Shown here one piece after another: positions 36,419 to 46,503 of a DNA stretch of 64,000 bases. Within the stretch, counting starts at the first letter, position 1. Each line of letters begins with the position of its first letter. Origin of the DNA: Algoriphagus machipongonensis (GTDB taxonomy: Bacteria; Bacteroidota; Bacteroidia; Cytophagales; Cyclobacteriaceae). Position numbers and translations under genes: made by a program. Below the pieces are notes generated by a model. It was not told where the DNA came from, did no database searches, and was given only the letters and a program-made list of their open reading frames with translations. The stretch is from the NCBI RefSeq assembly GCF_000166275.1, contig NZ_CM001023.1, forward strand, positions 2,731,001 through 2,795,000, given 5' to 3'.

Positions 36419-37885
36419 ATGAAAATCAATCTCAAATCATTAGGGCTATACTTTGGGCCTATTGCCTTCGTTTTAATAAACTTTTTTGTCGTTTTCAATG
36501 ATCTAAATCCTGCAGCTCAAGCCATGTTGGCTTTAGCTGCATGGATGGCTATTTGGTGGATCTCGGAAGCTTTACCCATTGCTGCCACTGCATTCCTTCC
36601 TTTGATATTAATGCCCTTACTTGACATTCTTCCCATCGCAGATGTGTCTTCGAATTATATGCATCCTACGGTTCTATTGTATATGGGAGGATTTTTATTG
36701 GCAACAGGAATAGAAAAATGGAATCTCCACCGGAGGATCGCTCTTAATATCATCAATCTTTTAGGAACAGATCTTAGAAGAATTGTTCTTGGCTTTATTC
36801 TGGCAACAGGAATATTATCCATGTGGATTTCCAACTCTGCAACCTCTCTTATGATGCTACCCATTGGTTTGGCTGTTGTAAATCAATTTAAATCCCAATT
36901 AGGAGAATCTAATTCCTCTGTTGCTGATCGCTTAGGTAAAAATATCATGTTGGGAATAGCCTATAGTGCCTCAATTGGTGGTTTGGCAACTCTGATAGGA
37001 ACTCCTACCAATGCGATTATGGCTGCAGTCATTAAGGATTTGTATGATTACAGCATAGGCTTTAATGAATGGTTGGCATTTGGACTACCATTGGTATCCG
37101 TCATGCTATTTATTTGCTGGTACTACTTGGTGAGTGCGGCTAATCCCCTACCCAAGAAATTCTCCCTTTCTGATGGTAAAAACATCATTTCAACGCAGCT
37201 AAAGGCTTTGGGAAAAATCAGTTTTGAGGAAAAACTGGTGATGATTGTTTTTGGATTGGTTTGTTTAGCCTGGATATTAAGAAGTTTTGTCTTGGTAAAA
37301 ATTTTACCAGGAATTGATGATACCATCATCGTTTTGGTGGGTGTACTCATCTTGTTTATCCTTCCATCTTCCTCTGGTGAAGATCGAATATTGGACTGGA
37401 AAACTGCAGAGCGAATCCCTTGGGGCGTTTTGATCCTTTTTGGTGGTGGACTGGCATTGGCAGCGGGCTTCAAAGAAACGGGATTAGCAGAGTGGATTGG
37501 TCAGCGATTTACGCTTATTGAAGGTATTTCTTTCTTCCTATTGCTTTTGATTATCATCGCTTCGGTCAACTTCCTAACTGAGGTTACTTCCAATGTGGCG
37601 ACTGCTTCCATGTTGCTTCCAATTCTAGCTTCCGTAGCTCTTAAGCTAGATTTACACCCATTTGGGTTGATGATTGCTGCAACCTTAGCAGCCAGTTGTG
37701 CCTTTATGCTTCCGGTTGCTACTCCACCGAATGCCGTGGTTTTTGGTTCCGGCTATCTGCAGATGAAAGATATGGTTCGCGCCGGATTTTGGCTGAATAT
37801 CATTTCTATCTTTTTGGTATCTCTAATGGTGTATTTTGTACTTCCATGGATGTGGGAAATTGATTTGCTTAAAAACCCATTTTGA
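36419..37885 (+). CDS. DASS-family sodium/dicarboxylate (SLC13-type) symporter
   Basis: 488 residues with about 11-12 hydrophobic helices. WISNSATSLMMLPI and MLPVATPPNAVVFGSGY are the two conserved SNT/NT-type sodium and carboxylate binding loops of the divalent anion:Na+ symporter family. It probably imports succinate, malate or related C4 dicarboxylates. It starts 81 bases after the synthetase gene in the same direction, but family function gives no clear link to peptide synthesis. Confidence 0.9.
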   Translation: MKINLKSLGLYFGPIAFVLINFFVVFNDLNPAAQAMLALAAWMAIWWISEALPIAATAFLPLILMPLLDILPIADVSSNYMHPTVLLYMGGFLLATGIEKWNLHRRIALNIINLLGTDLRRIVLGFILATGILSMWISNSATSLMMLPIGLAVVNQFKSQLGESNSSVADRLGKNIMLGIAYSASIGGLATLIGTPTNAIMAAVIKDLYDYSIGFNEWLAFGLPLVSVMLFICWYYLVSAANPLPKKFSLSDGKNIISTQLKALGKISFEEKLVMIVFGLVCLAWILRSFVLVKILPGIDDTIIVLVGVLILFILPSSSGEDRILDWKTAERIPWGVLILFGGGLALAAGFKETGLAEWIGQRFTLIEGISFFLLLLIIIASVNFLTEVTSNVATASMLLPILASVALKLDLHPFGLMIAATLAASCAFMLPVATPPNAVVFGSGYLQMKDMVRAGFWLNIISIFLVSLMVYFVLPWMWEIDLLKNPF

Positions 37886-38053
37886 TTTATGATGTTAGAT
37901 GTTAGAAGTACAATTTTTTAAATCATATATCTAAAATCATACATCTTATATTTCAATTCAAATTCCGTCACAAAATCTTCCCATTTCGTCACATTCTTTT
38001 GTAAGACTTTCCATTCTCCTCTATTCTTGAACTATCAATTAGAAAAGAAATTA

Positions 38054-38197
38054 ATGGATACCAAGAAAGTCTTTTATTTACTGATTATACTCGCAATCAT
38101 TTACAACTTCCTAATGGCAGTTTCTTGCCAGAGTGAGCAGGGTATGACTCAAGAGAAAGACTTTATATCCAATTCAAATCTAGTTGATATAAAGTAA
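38054..38197 (+). CDS. Small lipoprotein of 47 residues
   Basis: ATG 38054 to TAA 38195-38197. The protein begins MDTKKVFYLLIILAIIYNF, and its hydrophobic stretch ends in MAVSC, a fair lipobox with Cys25. Only about 22 polar residues would remain after processing. It lies 26 bases before the histidine kinase gene, in the same direction, so it may be co-transcribed and could be an accessory of that sensor. No family recognised. Confidence 0.55.
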   Translation: MDTKKVFYLLIILAIIYNFLMAVSCQSEQGMTQEKDFISNSNLVDIK

Positions 38198-38223
38198 TTC
38201 AACTTATTTAATAACAACATCTT

Positions 38224-39627
38224 ATGAAATCTAAAAGGTTTGCATTTCGGGAATTAGAATGGTGGATACTCACCTTTGTGTTTTTGATAATTGTTCTCAC
38301 CAATATCGTGATTACCATGTCATCAAATCACTATCCGGTAGAAAAATTCTTCGGGATAGTCATCATGCCAATCGTCATTTATATAGGGTTTTATGTGATG
38401 CATTTGGTAATAATTCCCAAATACCTCAAAGACAAAAATGTCCTGCATCTGGTGCTGTATAGCTTGTTAGCGGCATCTGTAACAGGTGCCTTGTCTGGTG
38501 CTTGCGCAGGAGTAAATGACATGGATGCAGAAAAATTCTTTCGCTTTTATTTTGGCACGCTTTCTTTGTATTCAGTCTACCTGGTGACTGCTATTCTACT
38601 CAGAAAAATGTTCCTACCTCCTATTTTCAAGGATTTTCAAATCTACAATGGAGTTAGGTTATTCATCATTTTCTTATTTGTAAGCATATTCTTATTCGTT
38701 TCCAGAATCTTTGTCAATGATGCAGTACTAGTCATCCTGCTAATGATTGTCCCTGGTATCTCCTTTTTTGTGATCTACAATTACTTCCTGCTTTATAGAA
38801 ATAAGATCAGTGGAAATATGAAAGCTTATCGTTGGTTTCTCTGGGGTTTGATCGGAGTGATTATGATCGGGTTCTTTCTCGCTGCTGTAGAAAACAATGT
38901 TCCTGAAATCATACTTCTAGGCGTGGGAATGGTGCTTTTGCTGGTCTTTGTCGTCTTCCCGGTATCCAATTTAATCTTTGGGAAATACGAAGATTTTATC
39001 GGTAAAATCGATGTACTTTCTGTGCAAGTCAATCAGAGTACTGCCAACCTTAGTTTCCTTCGATCCCAGATTAATCCACACTTTCTTTTTAACGCACTCA
39101 ACACCCTTTATGGCTCTGCCTTGATGGAAAATGCAGAAAAAACATCCGATGGCATCCAAAAACTGGGAGATATGATGAGGTTTATGTTGCATGAAAATCA
39201 GATGGATAAAATCCCTCTTTCCAGAGAAATCGATTACCTCAGAAATTACCTAGACCTTCAAATGCTTCGTTTTGCCAAAGAAGATCATTTGGATGTTACT
39301 ATTCAGATTGGTGAAGAGCATTGTCATGGTGACATCTCCCCTATGCTTTTGATTCCATTTGTGGAAAATGCCTTTAAACATGGTATCAGCACCAAAAGCA
39401 AGTCTTGGATTAAGATTAACCTTCGTTGCCTGAAAGGTTCAGTCCATCTGGATGTGGTCAATAGCATGCATCCCAAAAAAGTTACTGAAGATCCAAAGGA
39501 TGAGTCGGGAATAGGATTAGAAAATGTCAAAAGCAGATTGACGCACTTTTATCCTCAAAAACACAACCTAACTATTGTAGCGAATGAATTTGAGCATTTT
39601 GTGCATTTATCCGTTCAACTTCAGTGA
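38224..39627 (+). CDS. LytS/YehU-type sensor histidine kinase
   Basis: 467 residues: about eight hydrophobic helices (about 12-255), a short coiled coil, then a His_kinase domain with the phosphoacceptor motif SQINPHFLFNALNTLYG and an ATPase segment with PFVENAFKHG and GIGLENVKSRL. This family phosphorylates LytTR response regulators. The likely partner regulator is at 41286; unusually, a secreted peptidase gene lies between the two. Ligand unknown. Confidence 0.92.
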   Translation: MKSKRFAFRELEWWILTFVFLIIVLTNIVITMSSNHYPVEKFFGIVIMPIVIYIGFYVMHLVIIPKYLKDKNVLHLVLYSLLAASVTGALSGACAGVNDMDAEKFFRFYFGTLSLYSVYLVTAILLRKMFLPPIFKDFQIYNGVRLFIIFLFVSIFLFVSRIFVNDAVLVILLMIVPGISFFVIYNYFLLYRNKISGNMKAYRWFLWGLIGVIMIGFFLAAVENNVPEIILLGVGMVLLLVFVVFPVSNLIFGKYEDFIGKIDVLSVQVNQSTANLSFLRSQINPHFLFNALNTLYGSALMENAEKTSDGIQKLGDMMRFMLHENQMDKIPLSREIDYLRNYLDLQMLRFAKEDHLDVTIQIGEEHCHGDISPMLLIPFVENAFKHGISTKSKSWIKINLRCLKGSVHLDVVNSMHPKKVTEDPKDESGIGLENVKSRLTHFYPQKHNLTIVANEFEHFVHLSVQLQ

Positions 39628-39653
39628 CTTGCCTGATTTGAAACACGGTGGAG

Positions 39654-41231
39654 ATGTTTTTTCATCTCCTAAAATTCATCCTCTCAAAAAGAAAGACATT
39701 GAAAAAATACCTGCTTTTACTCTGTACAATCTTATCGATTTCATGTTATGGACAAAAGGAAACACATTTTATATCCATTAATCAAGTAAGAGAAGACTTG
39801 AATTACCTGGATGAGATTCTTCGGGAAAAGTCTTCCTATCAGGGCTTAAATGGATTTGATTATCATAAATCTTTTGACACCTACCTCAATAAAATTGAAT
39901 CAAAGGACTCAATTTCTGTTCTGGAATTCGGATTGTTTCTTTCCCAGACAATGGGGAAAATTGGAGATCGACATTCCTATATCAAAGGATATGATCTCCC
40001 TGAATCCAAATACCTACCCATGGCTTTTGCCCCTTTGGATGAAAAAGTTTTGGTTTTAGAATTTGATAGAGAGCAGGAGGTTTATAAAAGGTGGCATTCT
40101 GAATATCCTTACTTGAAATCAATAGAGCAGATTCCAATAAATGATATCCTTTCCAAATCTATTCCAGGGGAAGAGTTGGCTCCTGAAAATTCCTTCACAC
40201 TTAGAGCTGTTAGGGAATTGAGGAACATAGAGACCCTTTTTTATATTTTAAACAAGGAATTACCCAACCCCATTTCAATTACCCTTACCAATGAAGAGGG
40301 GGAAGAAAAACTCTTTAGCATCCCTTTGGTCGAAAAAGATAAAAGACCCAGAATATGGGATGAGAGGTATCATAAGAAGGGATTTTTCTTTGAGTTTTAT
40401 GAGGATCAAATTAATAACAGAAAAATCATTGAGCAGTTTTTTCGGATAGATGATCAATTAGCGTACATCCAAATCCCATCTATGGTCGATCGAAAGGATA
40501 GCCCTACTTTCTTCCAAATGCTAGGTTCCTTCATGGAAGAGGCAAAAAATACAGAAGCCTTAATTATTGATGTTAGAGATAACGGTGGTGGATCCAGGGA
40601 TTTAATTCAGGAATTGGCAGGCTATCTTGTTCACCCTGACTCAATTTATGTTGTCAACGTAACAAGACAAAGAGGTGAATTACCTCTTAATAATGAATTA
40701 AAAGAGAGATTAAACTCACGGTTTTTATTTCCCAAAAGTGAATTTGAGCCTAGAGAACAAGAAACTATCAATCGGTTTATTTCCACTTTTGAGCCCATGT
40801 ATCAACTCAATGAGAAAAACTTTAGCGAAAACTATTATTACTTGCTTAACGGGAAAAAACTATCGACTGACAAATACCATTTTAATAAGCCCGTTTATAT
40901 TTTGGCCAACGAACGAACCTTTAGTGCCGCTTCTATTCTAGTATCAGTATTCAAAGGCCTACCCAATATAAAAATTGTAGGAACCAATACAGACGGGTCA
41001 AGTGGGAATAGTGAAAGGTTTAATTTGCCACATTCTCAATTAGATGGAAAAATCAGCACCATGGTCTCTTTTCAAAAAGATGGGCAGATCTTAGATGGAA
41101 TAGGCACTTCGCCAGATATCAGAATTGAAAGAAACTTGAATCAGGTATATTGGAGCGAAGATTACCAACTCCAGAAATTAATTGAATTGATCGAGGAAGA
41201 AATAAAAAATGCCTCCTCTAAAAGCAATTAA
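39654..41231 (+). CDS. Secreted S41 (C-terminal processing)-like serine peptidase
   Basis: The frame opens with GTG 39648. I give ATG 39654 (525 residues), but TTG 39699 starts a textbook signal peptide (KKYLLLLCTILSISCYGQ) and may be the true start. The S41 core is visible: DVRDNGGGSRDLIQELAGYL, then ANERTFSAASILVSVFKGLPN with the candidate nucleophile serine in TFSAAS, then VGTNTDGSSGNS. No PDZ domain is obvious. Family members cleave proteins in the periplasm; target unknown. It lies between the histidine kinase and the response regulator on the same strand. Confidence 0.8.
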   Translation: MFFHLLKFILSKRKTLKKYLLLLCTILSISCYGQKETHFISINQVREDLNYLDEILREKSSYQGLNGFDYHKSFDTYLNKIESKDSISVLEFGLFLSQTMGKIGDRHSYIKGYDLPESKYLPMAFAPLDEKVLVLEFDREQEVYKRWHSEYPYLKSIEQIPINDILSKSIPGEELAPENSFTLRAVRELRNIETLFYILNKELPNPISITLTNEEGEEKLFSIPLVEKDKRPRIWDERYHKKGFFFEFYEDQINNRKIIEQFFRIDDQLAYIQIPSMVDRKDSPTFFQMLGSFMEEAKNTEALIIDVRDNGGGSRDLIQELAGYLVHPDSIYVVNVTRQRGELPLNNELKERLNSRFLFPKSEFEPREQETINRFISTFEPMYQLNEKNFSENYYYLLNGKKLSTDKYHFNKPVYILANERTFSAASILVSVFKGLPNIKIVGTNTDGSSGNSERFNLPHSQLDGKISTMVSFQKDGQILDGIGTSPDIRIERNLNQVYWSEDYQLQKLIELIEEEIKNASSKSN

Positions 41232-41285
41232 AGTATTCTCCACCGTTATGAGCCTCGAAACCTACCATTTTAAAACTCAAAATAT

Positions 41286-41963
41286 ATGATCAAAGCAATA
41301 GCCATAGATGATGAGAAAATGGCTTTGGAAGTCATCAAAGCACATGCTTCAAAAGTTCCTTTTTTGCATTTGGACGAAGTTTTTTTAGATGCCATTCAAG
41401 CCTTGGAATACGTTAAAGAGCAGTCGGTAGATTTGATCTTCTTGGACATCAATATGCCTGATATTTCAGGAATTGACTTTGCTGGTTTACTTCCCAAAGA
41501 AACCATGGTTGTGTTTACCACAGCCTACTCTGATTTTGCTGTAAAGGGTTTTGAACTGGATGCTTTGGACTATTTATTAAAGCCTTTTAATCTCAGCAGA
41601 TTCATAAAGGCTTGCCAAAAGGCACAGGAATGGATGGAATTGCAACCAGAAAGAGAACCAGAATCCACTTTTATCAAAACGGGTGAAGGTCAGGTTAGAT
41701 TGCATTTTGGTGAGCTACTTTTCTGTGAGGCCAGTGGAAACTATGTGACTTTCCAGTCTGAAGAAGAAAAGGTGCTCAGTAGAATGACCTTAGCCGAGGT
41801 AGAGAACCTACTGCCTTCCTATTTTATCCGAACCCATCGTTCCTTTTTAGTCAACAGCAAAAAAGTGGATAAAGTAGAAAAGCATCTACTTCATTTACAG
41901 CAGAAAACCGTTCCTGTAAGTTTGTCTTATATGGATCAGGTGATGGAGTTTTTTCAGGTTTAG
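41286..41963 (+). CDS. LytTR-family response regulator
   Basis: 225 residues: a receiver domain (about 1-120) with the acidic pocket DDE, phosphoacceptor Asp in FLDINMPDISG and K in LLKPF, then a LytTR DNA-binding domain (about 135-225; FCEASGNYVTF, IRTHRSFLVN). Likely partner of the kinase at 38224. The last 4 bases overlap the end of the convergent AraC gene. Confidence 0.93.
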   Translation: MIKAIAIDDEKMALEVIKAHASKVPFLHLDEVFLDAIQALEYVKEQSVDLIFLDINMPDISGIDFAGLLPKETMVVFTTAYSDFAVKGFELDALDYLLKPFNLSRFIKACQKAQEWMELQPEREPESTFIKTGEGQVRLHFGELLFCEASGNYVTFQSEEEKVLSRMTLAEVENLLPSYFIRTHRSFLVNSKKVDKVEKHLLHLQQKTVPVSLSYMDQVMEFFQV

Positions 41964-42841
41964 GAATCTATAAAGCTATCCAGGTATTCCTTACGGTAAT
42001 TGAGTGGGGTCTTCCCTATTCTATCCTTAAACTGTTTATTAAAGTTGGAAAGCGTATTAAATCCACTTTCGTAGCAAACCTCTGAAATATGAATATCCTC
42101 CTCATGCAGAAGTTTACAGGCATGACTGATCCGTACATCACTTACAAAATCAGAGAAAGATTTGTTTGCCCGGGATTTAAAAAACCTACTAAAAGCACTA
42201 ACAGATAAGTTTGCCAATTCCGCCACTTCCTGAAGAGTGATCTTTGATTTGTAATTGTTCATCACATATTCATACACTTCCCCCATTCTATCTTTCTCGG
42301 ACTCTTTGTTAAGATTGATGTATTCTGGGTTTGTAATTGGCGTAATATCCTTTGAATGAGACAAATAAGTCAAAATCTCCAGCAACTGAACCAATTGACT
42401 AGAACCTTTCAATTGAACCAGCTTTTTCATCATTTTGGTCACTTCGGCATTACTTTTTCCATTAACTGATAAGCCACGGATTGAAGCTTTCATAAGTCTC
42501 CCGATATCCTCAAATTCTTCTTTTTCAAAGATTCCATTACCCAAAAAATCTTCAGGAAAATAGATGACAATCAAGTGAGTTTCAAGATCGTTTTCCGGAT
42601 CAAAATAGATATCATCCGAACGCCAAACATGGGGTAAATTTGGACCTGTCATAACCAAGTCACCTTCTTTAAAAGGCTTGATATCATCGCCTATATAGCG
42701 AGTCCCTCTCCCCTTTAGTATAACTACTAGTTGATACTCAGGATGAAAATGCCAATATTTATCAAAATATGGAGCGATAAGTTCCTTTACCACAAAAACT
42801 TTGGTGTCTGGAATTCGAGACTTCTTAAGTGGATTTTTCAT
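41960..42841 (-). CDS. AraC-family transcriptional regulator
   Basis: 293 residues: an N-terminal cupin-like sensing domain (FHPEYQLVVILKGRGTRYIG) and a C-terminal double helix-turn-helix (about 190-290; ITLQEVAELANLSVSAFSRF and VCYESGFNTLSNFNKQFKDR, GKTPLNYR). The gene is divergent from the ThuA/PVC gene at 42985, with a 143-base AT-rich spacer, so it is the natural regulator of the following catabolic genes. Effector probably a sugar or sugar acid, by family analogy. Confidence 0.9.
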   Translation of the reverse strand: MKNPLKKSRIPDTKVFVVKELIAPYFDKYWHFHPEYQLVVILKGRGTRYIGDDIKPFKEGDLVMTGPNLPHVWRSDDIYFDPENDLETHLIVIYFPEDFLGNGIFEKEEFEDIGRLMKASIRGLSVNGKSNAEVTKMMKKLVQLKGSSQLVQLLEILTYLSHSKDITPITNPEYINLNKESEKDRMGEVYEYVMNNYKSKITLQEVAELANLSVSAFSRFFKSRANKSFSDFVSDVRISHACKLLHEEDIHISEVCYESGFNTLSNFNKQFKDRIGKTPLNYRKEYLDSFIDS

Positions 42842-42984
42842 AAATTTTAGCTTTGTTATGCTCTAATTATGTACAATATTCATGCAAGGAGGGTAAAATT
42901 CAGTCATTATTCAAATCAAAACAGTGAGAAATTTTATTAAATTATTCTGAATATTGGTATTCAATTGATATTTAAACCCATTCT

Positions 42985-45900
42985 ATGAGTATATCTAAAA
43001 AGTTACCCCCAATGAGATTTTCTTGGTTAATGGCCACCATGGTCATTTCCATGCTCTTAGTGAGCTGTGGAAAGAAAAAGAGCGGGACATTTCTGTCCGC
43101 CACGGAACCTAGACGCGTTGAAATTTTAGTCTTAGGTCATGAGAGTGAACATCATAACTCAGAAAAGTTAATGATGTATCTACAAACTCCATTATTTCAA
43201 AAAGGCATCAATCTGACGTATACGACAGATGTGAGCGATTTGAATCCAACGAAATTGAGCAATTACGATGGATTATTGATTTATGCCAATCACGATGAAA
43301 TCACTCCTGAACAAGAAACTGCTTTAAAGGATTTCGTTCAGGGAGGAAAAGCATTGATTCCGATTCACTCGGCATCCTTCTGCTTCCAAAACTCTCCTTG
43401 GTTTATTTCAGCTGTCGGTGGTCAGTTTAGTACCCATGAAACTGGTGACTTTACTGCTGAGATCGTAGACAAAGATCACCCAGCTATGCAAGGGATCAAT
43501 GAGTTTGAGACTTGGGATGAAACTTACGTTCATAGCCAGGTAAACCCTGACATGCATGTGTTAATGGAGCGTGTAGAAGGTGATCACAGAGAACCTTACA
43601 CTTGGACACGTGAAGAAGGTAGCGGTAGAGTATTCTATACTGCTTACGGACATAATGAGAAAACTTGGGAAAAAGACGAATTCCAAGAGCTTGTTGCTAA
43701 CGGTATCCTTTGGGCTGTAGGTGATGATGTAAATAAGCTTTTGGCTGAATACAACATTCCAGAGCCAACATTTGAGGATGCAGATATTCCTAACTATGAG
43801 AGAAAGGATCCAGCACCAAGATTCCAGCACCCACTTTCTCCTGAAGAATCTATGAAGCTTGTTCAGGTACCAGTAGGATTTGAATTAGAGCTTTTTGCAT
43901 CTGAGCCAATGATCATCAACCCAATCGCATTCACATGGGATGAGAGAGGTAGATTGTTTGTCATAGAGACAACAGATTATCCAAATGAGATCAGAAAAGA
44001 AGGTGGAGACGATAAAATTAAAATTCTTGAAGATACTAACGGAGACGGTAAAGCTGATAAAGTAACCATCTTTGCTGAGGGCTTAAATATCCCTACTTCT
44101 ATCACAGCTGTAAATGGTGGAATGTTGATTTCCATGGCTCCTGACTTTGTATTCTTGAAAGATACAGATGGAGATGATGTGGCAGACGTTAGAGAAACCA
44201 TCATGACCGGATGGGGTAAATTTGATACGCATGCCGGTCCATCTAATCTTAAATATGGATTTGATAACAAAATCTGGGGAGTATTAGGCTACTCTGGATT
44301 TAATGGTACCGTGAGTGGTAAACAGTTTAACTTCAGCCAAGGTGTTTATCGTTTTGATCCATCAGGAGAAAACATGGAATTCCTAGGTCGTACCAGTAAT
44401 AACACTTGGGGACTTGGTTTCTCTGAAGATAATGAAACGTTTATTTCCACAGCAAACGGACAACACTCTGTTTACTTGGCAATGGACACCAAATTTGTCA
44501 AGAGAACCATTTACAGAGGTACTCCTAATACTGCCACGGGTATAGATTCTCACTTTGACATGCCTCACCTAACTCCTTTTTTAAGACAGGTGGATTGGCA
44601 TGGAAGTTATACTGCTGCTGCAGGTCATAACATTTATACGGCGAGAAATTTCCCTAAAGAATACTGGAATAAGATAGGCTTTGTTGCTGAACCAACGGGT
44701 CGGGTACTACACAATGCAAAATTGATTGAAGAAGGATCCGGATATACCGAGAAAAACGATTTCAACATATTGGCAAGTTCTGATGAGTGGTTTAGTCCTG
44801 TTCATGCTGAGGTAGGACCAGATGCATCTCTATGGGTTGCTGATTGGTACAACTTCATTATCCAGCACAACCCTACTCCAAGAGGATTTGAAAATGGTGA
44901 AGGAAACGCTTATATCAACCCATTAAGAGATAGACAGCATGGTAGAATTTACCGTCTTACTTATAAAGGTGGAGATGCTTCTGAAAGCTTTGACCTGAAA
45001 GATGCTGACGGTAGTGAGTTACTTGAGGCAATGAAGAGTGATAACCTTTTCTGGAGAATGACAGCTCAGAGATTAATCGTTGAGACTCAAAACAAAGAAG
45101 TAGTAGAAGGTCTATACGAGTTGATCAATTCTCAAGAAGTAGATGAAGCCGGTATCAATGGACCTGCGATTAATGCACTTTGGACATTGAAAGGTCTTGG
45201 TGAGCTAGAAGGATCAAATAGCCAAGCTCAAGATGTAGTAACGAAAGCGTTGAGTCATCCTTCTGCTGCTGTAAGAAAAAATGCAGTGAGAGTACTTCCT
45301 AGAAATCAGGCTGGACTTGATGCGATTATGACTGCAAATTTGATGGAAGACGCTAATCTTCAGGTTAGAAAGTTTGCAATACTAGCTGTATCTGAAATGC
45401 CAGCTTCTGACGCTGTATCGAATAAATTATTGACTATTTCAGAAAATGCTGACAATGCAAAAGACGAGTTTATTCCACAAGCCATATTTGCTGCGGCATT
45501 GACTCATCCTTCTGCTTTTGAGGGAAGACCAACTCCAGAAGCTCCAGCTGAAGGGGAAGAAATGAGCATTGCTGATAGAGTTTCTAAAAGCTTAATCTCT
45601 GAATTGTATACGCTTGATCCTAGAAATGCTTTGCTATTCCCACCAGATCCAACTGGAAAAGAAATTACTATCGAAATGTCAGTTTCTCCAGGAAGAGATG
45701 ATTTAGATGGAGTGATAGTAGCACAAGGAAATAGCACCAATGGCTATAGCTTGTACGTCTATAAGAACGCTTTGCACTTCGCAGTAGCACAAGATGGTGA
45801 TGTGAAAATCATTAGCTCTCGTAGAAACTTACCATCTGAGAAATTCATGATCAATGCTACCCTATTAGAAGGCGGTAACATGAGCTTGAAGATTGATGGA

Positions 45901-46497
45901 AACGAAGTAGCAAAAGGAAAAACAAAAGGCTTATTTACAACTGCCTTATCTCCTGCAAATGTTAGAGTTGGACAATTTGATTCAAACAACAAAGTGGGTG
46001 ATTATGAAGGCAATTGGAGATTCTCAGGTAGAATCGGAAACGACTCTAGCTTGGATTTGAAAAAAGTAAGCTCTGAAGATAATGAGGTTGTTGCTTCTAT
46101 AGAAAAGCCAGAAGTAGTAAAAGATGGGATTGTGACTTTAACCGCAGTCCCACATGAAATGAAATTCGATAAATCAACTTTCATAGTAAATGCAGGTTCA
46201 AGTTTGGTAATTGATTTTATCAACCCAGATTTTGTTCAACACAATTTGATAATTGGAAGCATGGGATCCTTTGACAAGATCAGCGAGGCAGCGGTAGCAA
46301 TGGCTCAGAACTTGACAGGAATGGACAAAGGTTTTGTTCCAAGTATTCCAGAAGTATTGGCAGCTACCGGTTTGGTATTCCCAAATTCTGAAGATTCAAT
46401 TATCATGACAGTTCCATCGGAGACAGGCGATTATCCATTCGTCTGTACTCTTCCAAACCATTGGAAATCGATGAACGGCATTATGAAAGTTATTTAA
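42985..46497 (+). CDS. Large lipoprotein: ThuA-like, PVC-type beta-propeller, HEAT repeats, lectin-like and cupredoxin domains
   Basis: 1170 residues. The lipobox LLVSC follows a basic leader. Domains in order: ThuA-like (about 45-245), PVC-type membrane-bound dehydrogenase beta-propeller (about 285-660; GFELELFASEPMIINPIAF and several DxDGDGxAD calcium-like turns), helical HEAT-type repeats (about 675-810), a LamG-like beta domain (about 860-1040) and a C-terminal azurin-like cupredoxin (about 1060-1170) with ligands in VQHN and CTLPNHWKSM. The copper domain suggests electron transfer from an oxidation reaction to a carrier such as the cytochrome c at 48666. It is followed 6 bases later by the epimerase gene, so they form an operon. 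Substrate unknown, probably a carbohydrate. Confidence 0.82.
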   Translation: MSISKKLPPMRFSWLMATMVISMLLVSCGKKKSGTFLSATEPRRVEILVLGHESEHHNSEKLMMYLQTPLFQKGINLTYTTDVSDLNPTKLSNYDGLLIYANHDEITPEQETALKDFVQGGKALIPIHSASFCFQNSPWFISAVGGQFSTHETGDFTAEIVDKDHPAMQGINEFETWDETYVHSQVNPDMHVLMERVEGDHREPYTWTREEGSGRVFYTAYGHNEKTWEKDEFQELVANGILWAVGDDVNKLLAEYNIPEPTFEDADIPNYERKDPAPRFQHPLSPEESMKLVQVPVGFELELFASEPMIINPIAFTWDERGRLFVIETTDYPNEIRKEGGDDKIKILEDTNGDGKADKVTIFAEGLNIPTSITAVNGGMLISMAPDFVFLKDTDGDDVADVRETIMTGWGKFDTHAGPSNLKYGFDNKIWGVLGYSGFNGTVSGKQFNFSQGVYRFDPSGENMEFLGRTSNNTWGLGFSEDNETFISTANGQHSVYLAMDTKFVKRTIYRGTPNTATGIDSHFDMPHLTPFLRQVDWHGSYTAAAGHNIYTARNFPKEYWNKIGFVAEPTGRVLHNAKLIEEGSGYTEKNDFNILASSDEWFSPVHAEVGPDASLWVADWYNFIIQHNPTPRGFENGEGNAYINPLRDRQHGRIYRLTYKGGDASESFDLKDADGSELLEAMKSDNLFWRMTAQRLIVETQNKEVVEGLYELINSQEVDEAGINGPAINALWTLKGLGELEGSNSQAQDVVTKALSHPSAAVRKNAVRVLPRNQAGLDAIMTANLMEDANLQVRKFAILAVSEMPASDAVSNKLLTISENADNAKDEFIPQAIFAAALTHPSAFEGRPTPEAPAEGEEMSIADRVSKSLISELYTLDPRNALLFPPDPTGKEITIEMSVSPGRDDLDGVIVAQGNSTNGYSLYVYKNALHFAVAQDGDVKIISSRRNLPSEKFMINATLLEGGNMSLKIDGNEVAKGKTKGLFTTALSPANVRVGQFDSNNKVGDYEGNWRFSGRIGNDSSLDLKKVSSEDNEVVASIEKPEVVKDGIVTLTAVPHEMKFDKSTFIVNAGSSLVIDFINPDFVQHNLIIGSMGSFDKISEAAVAMAQNLTGMDKGFVPSIPEVLAATGLVFPNSEDSIIMTVPSETGDYPFVCTLPNHWKSMNGIMKVI

Positions 46498-46503
46498 TTA
46501 AAT

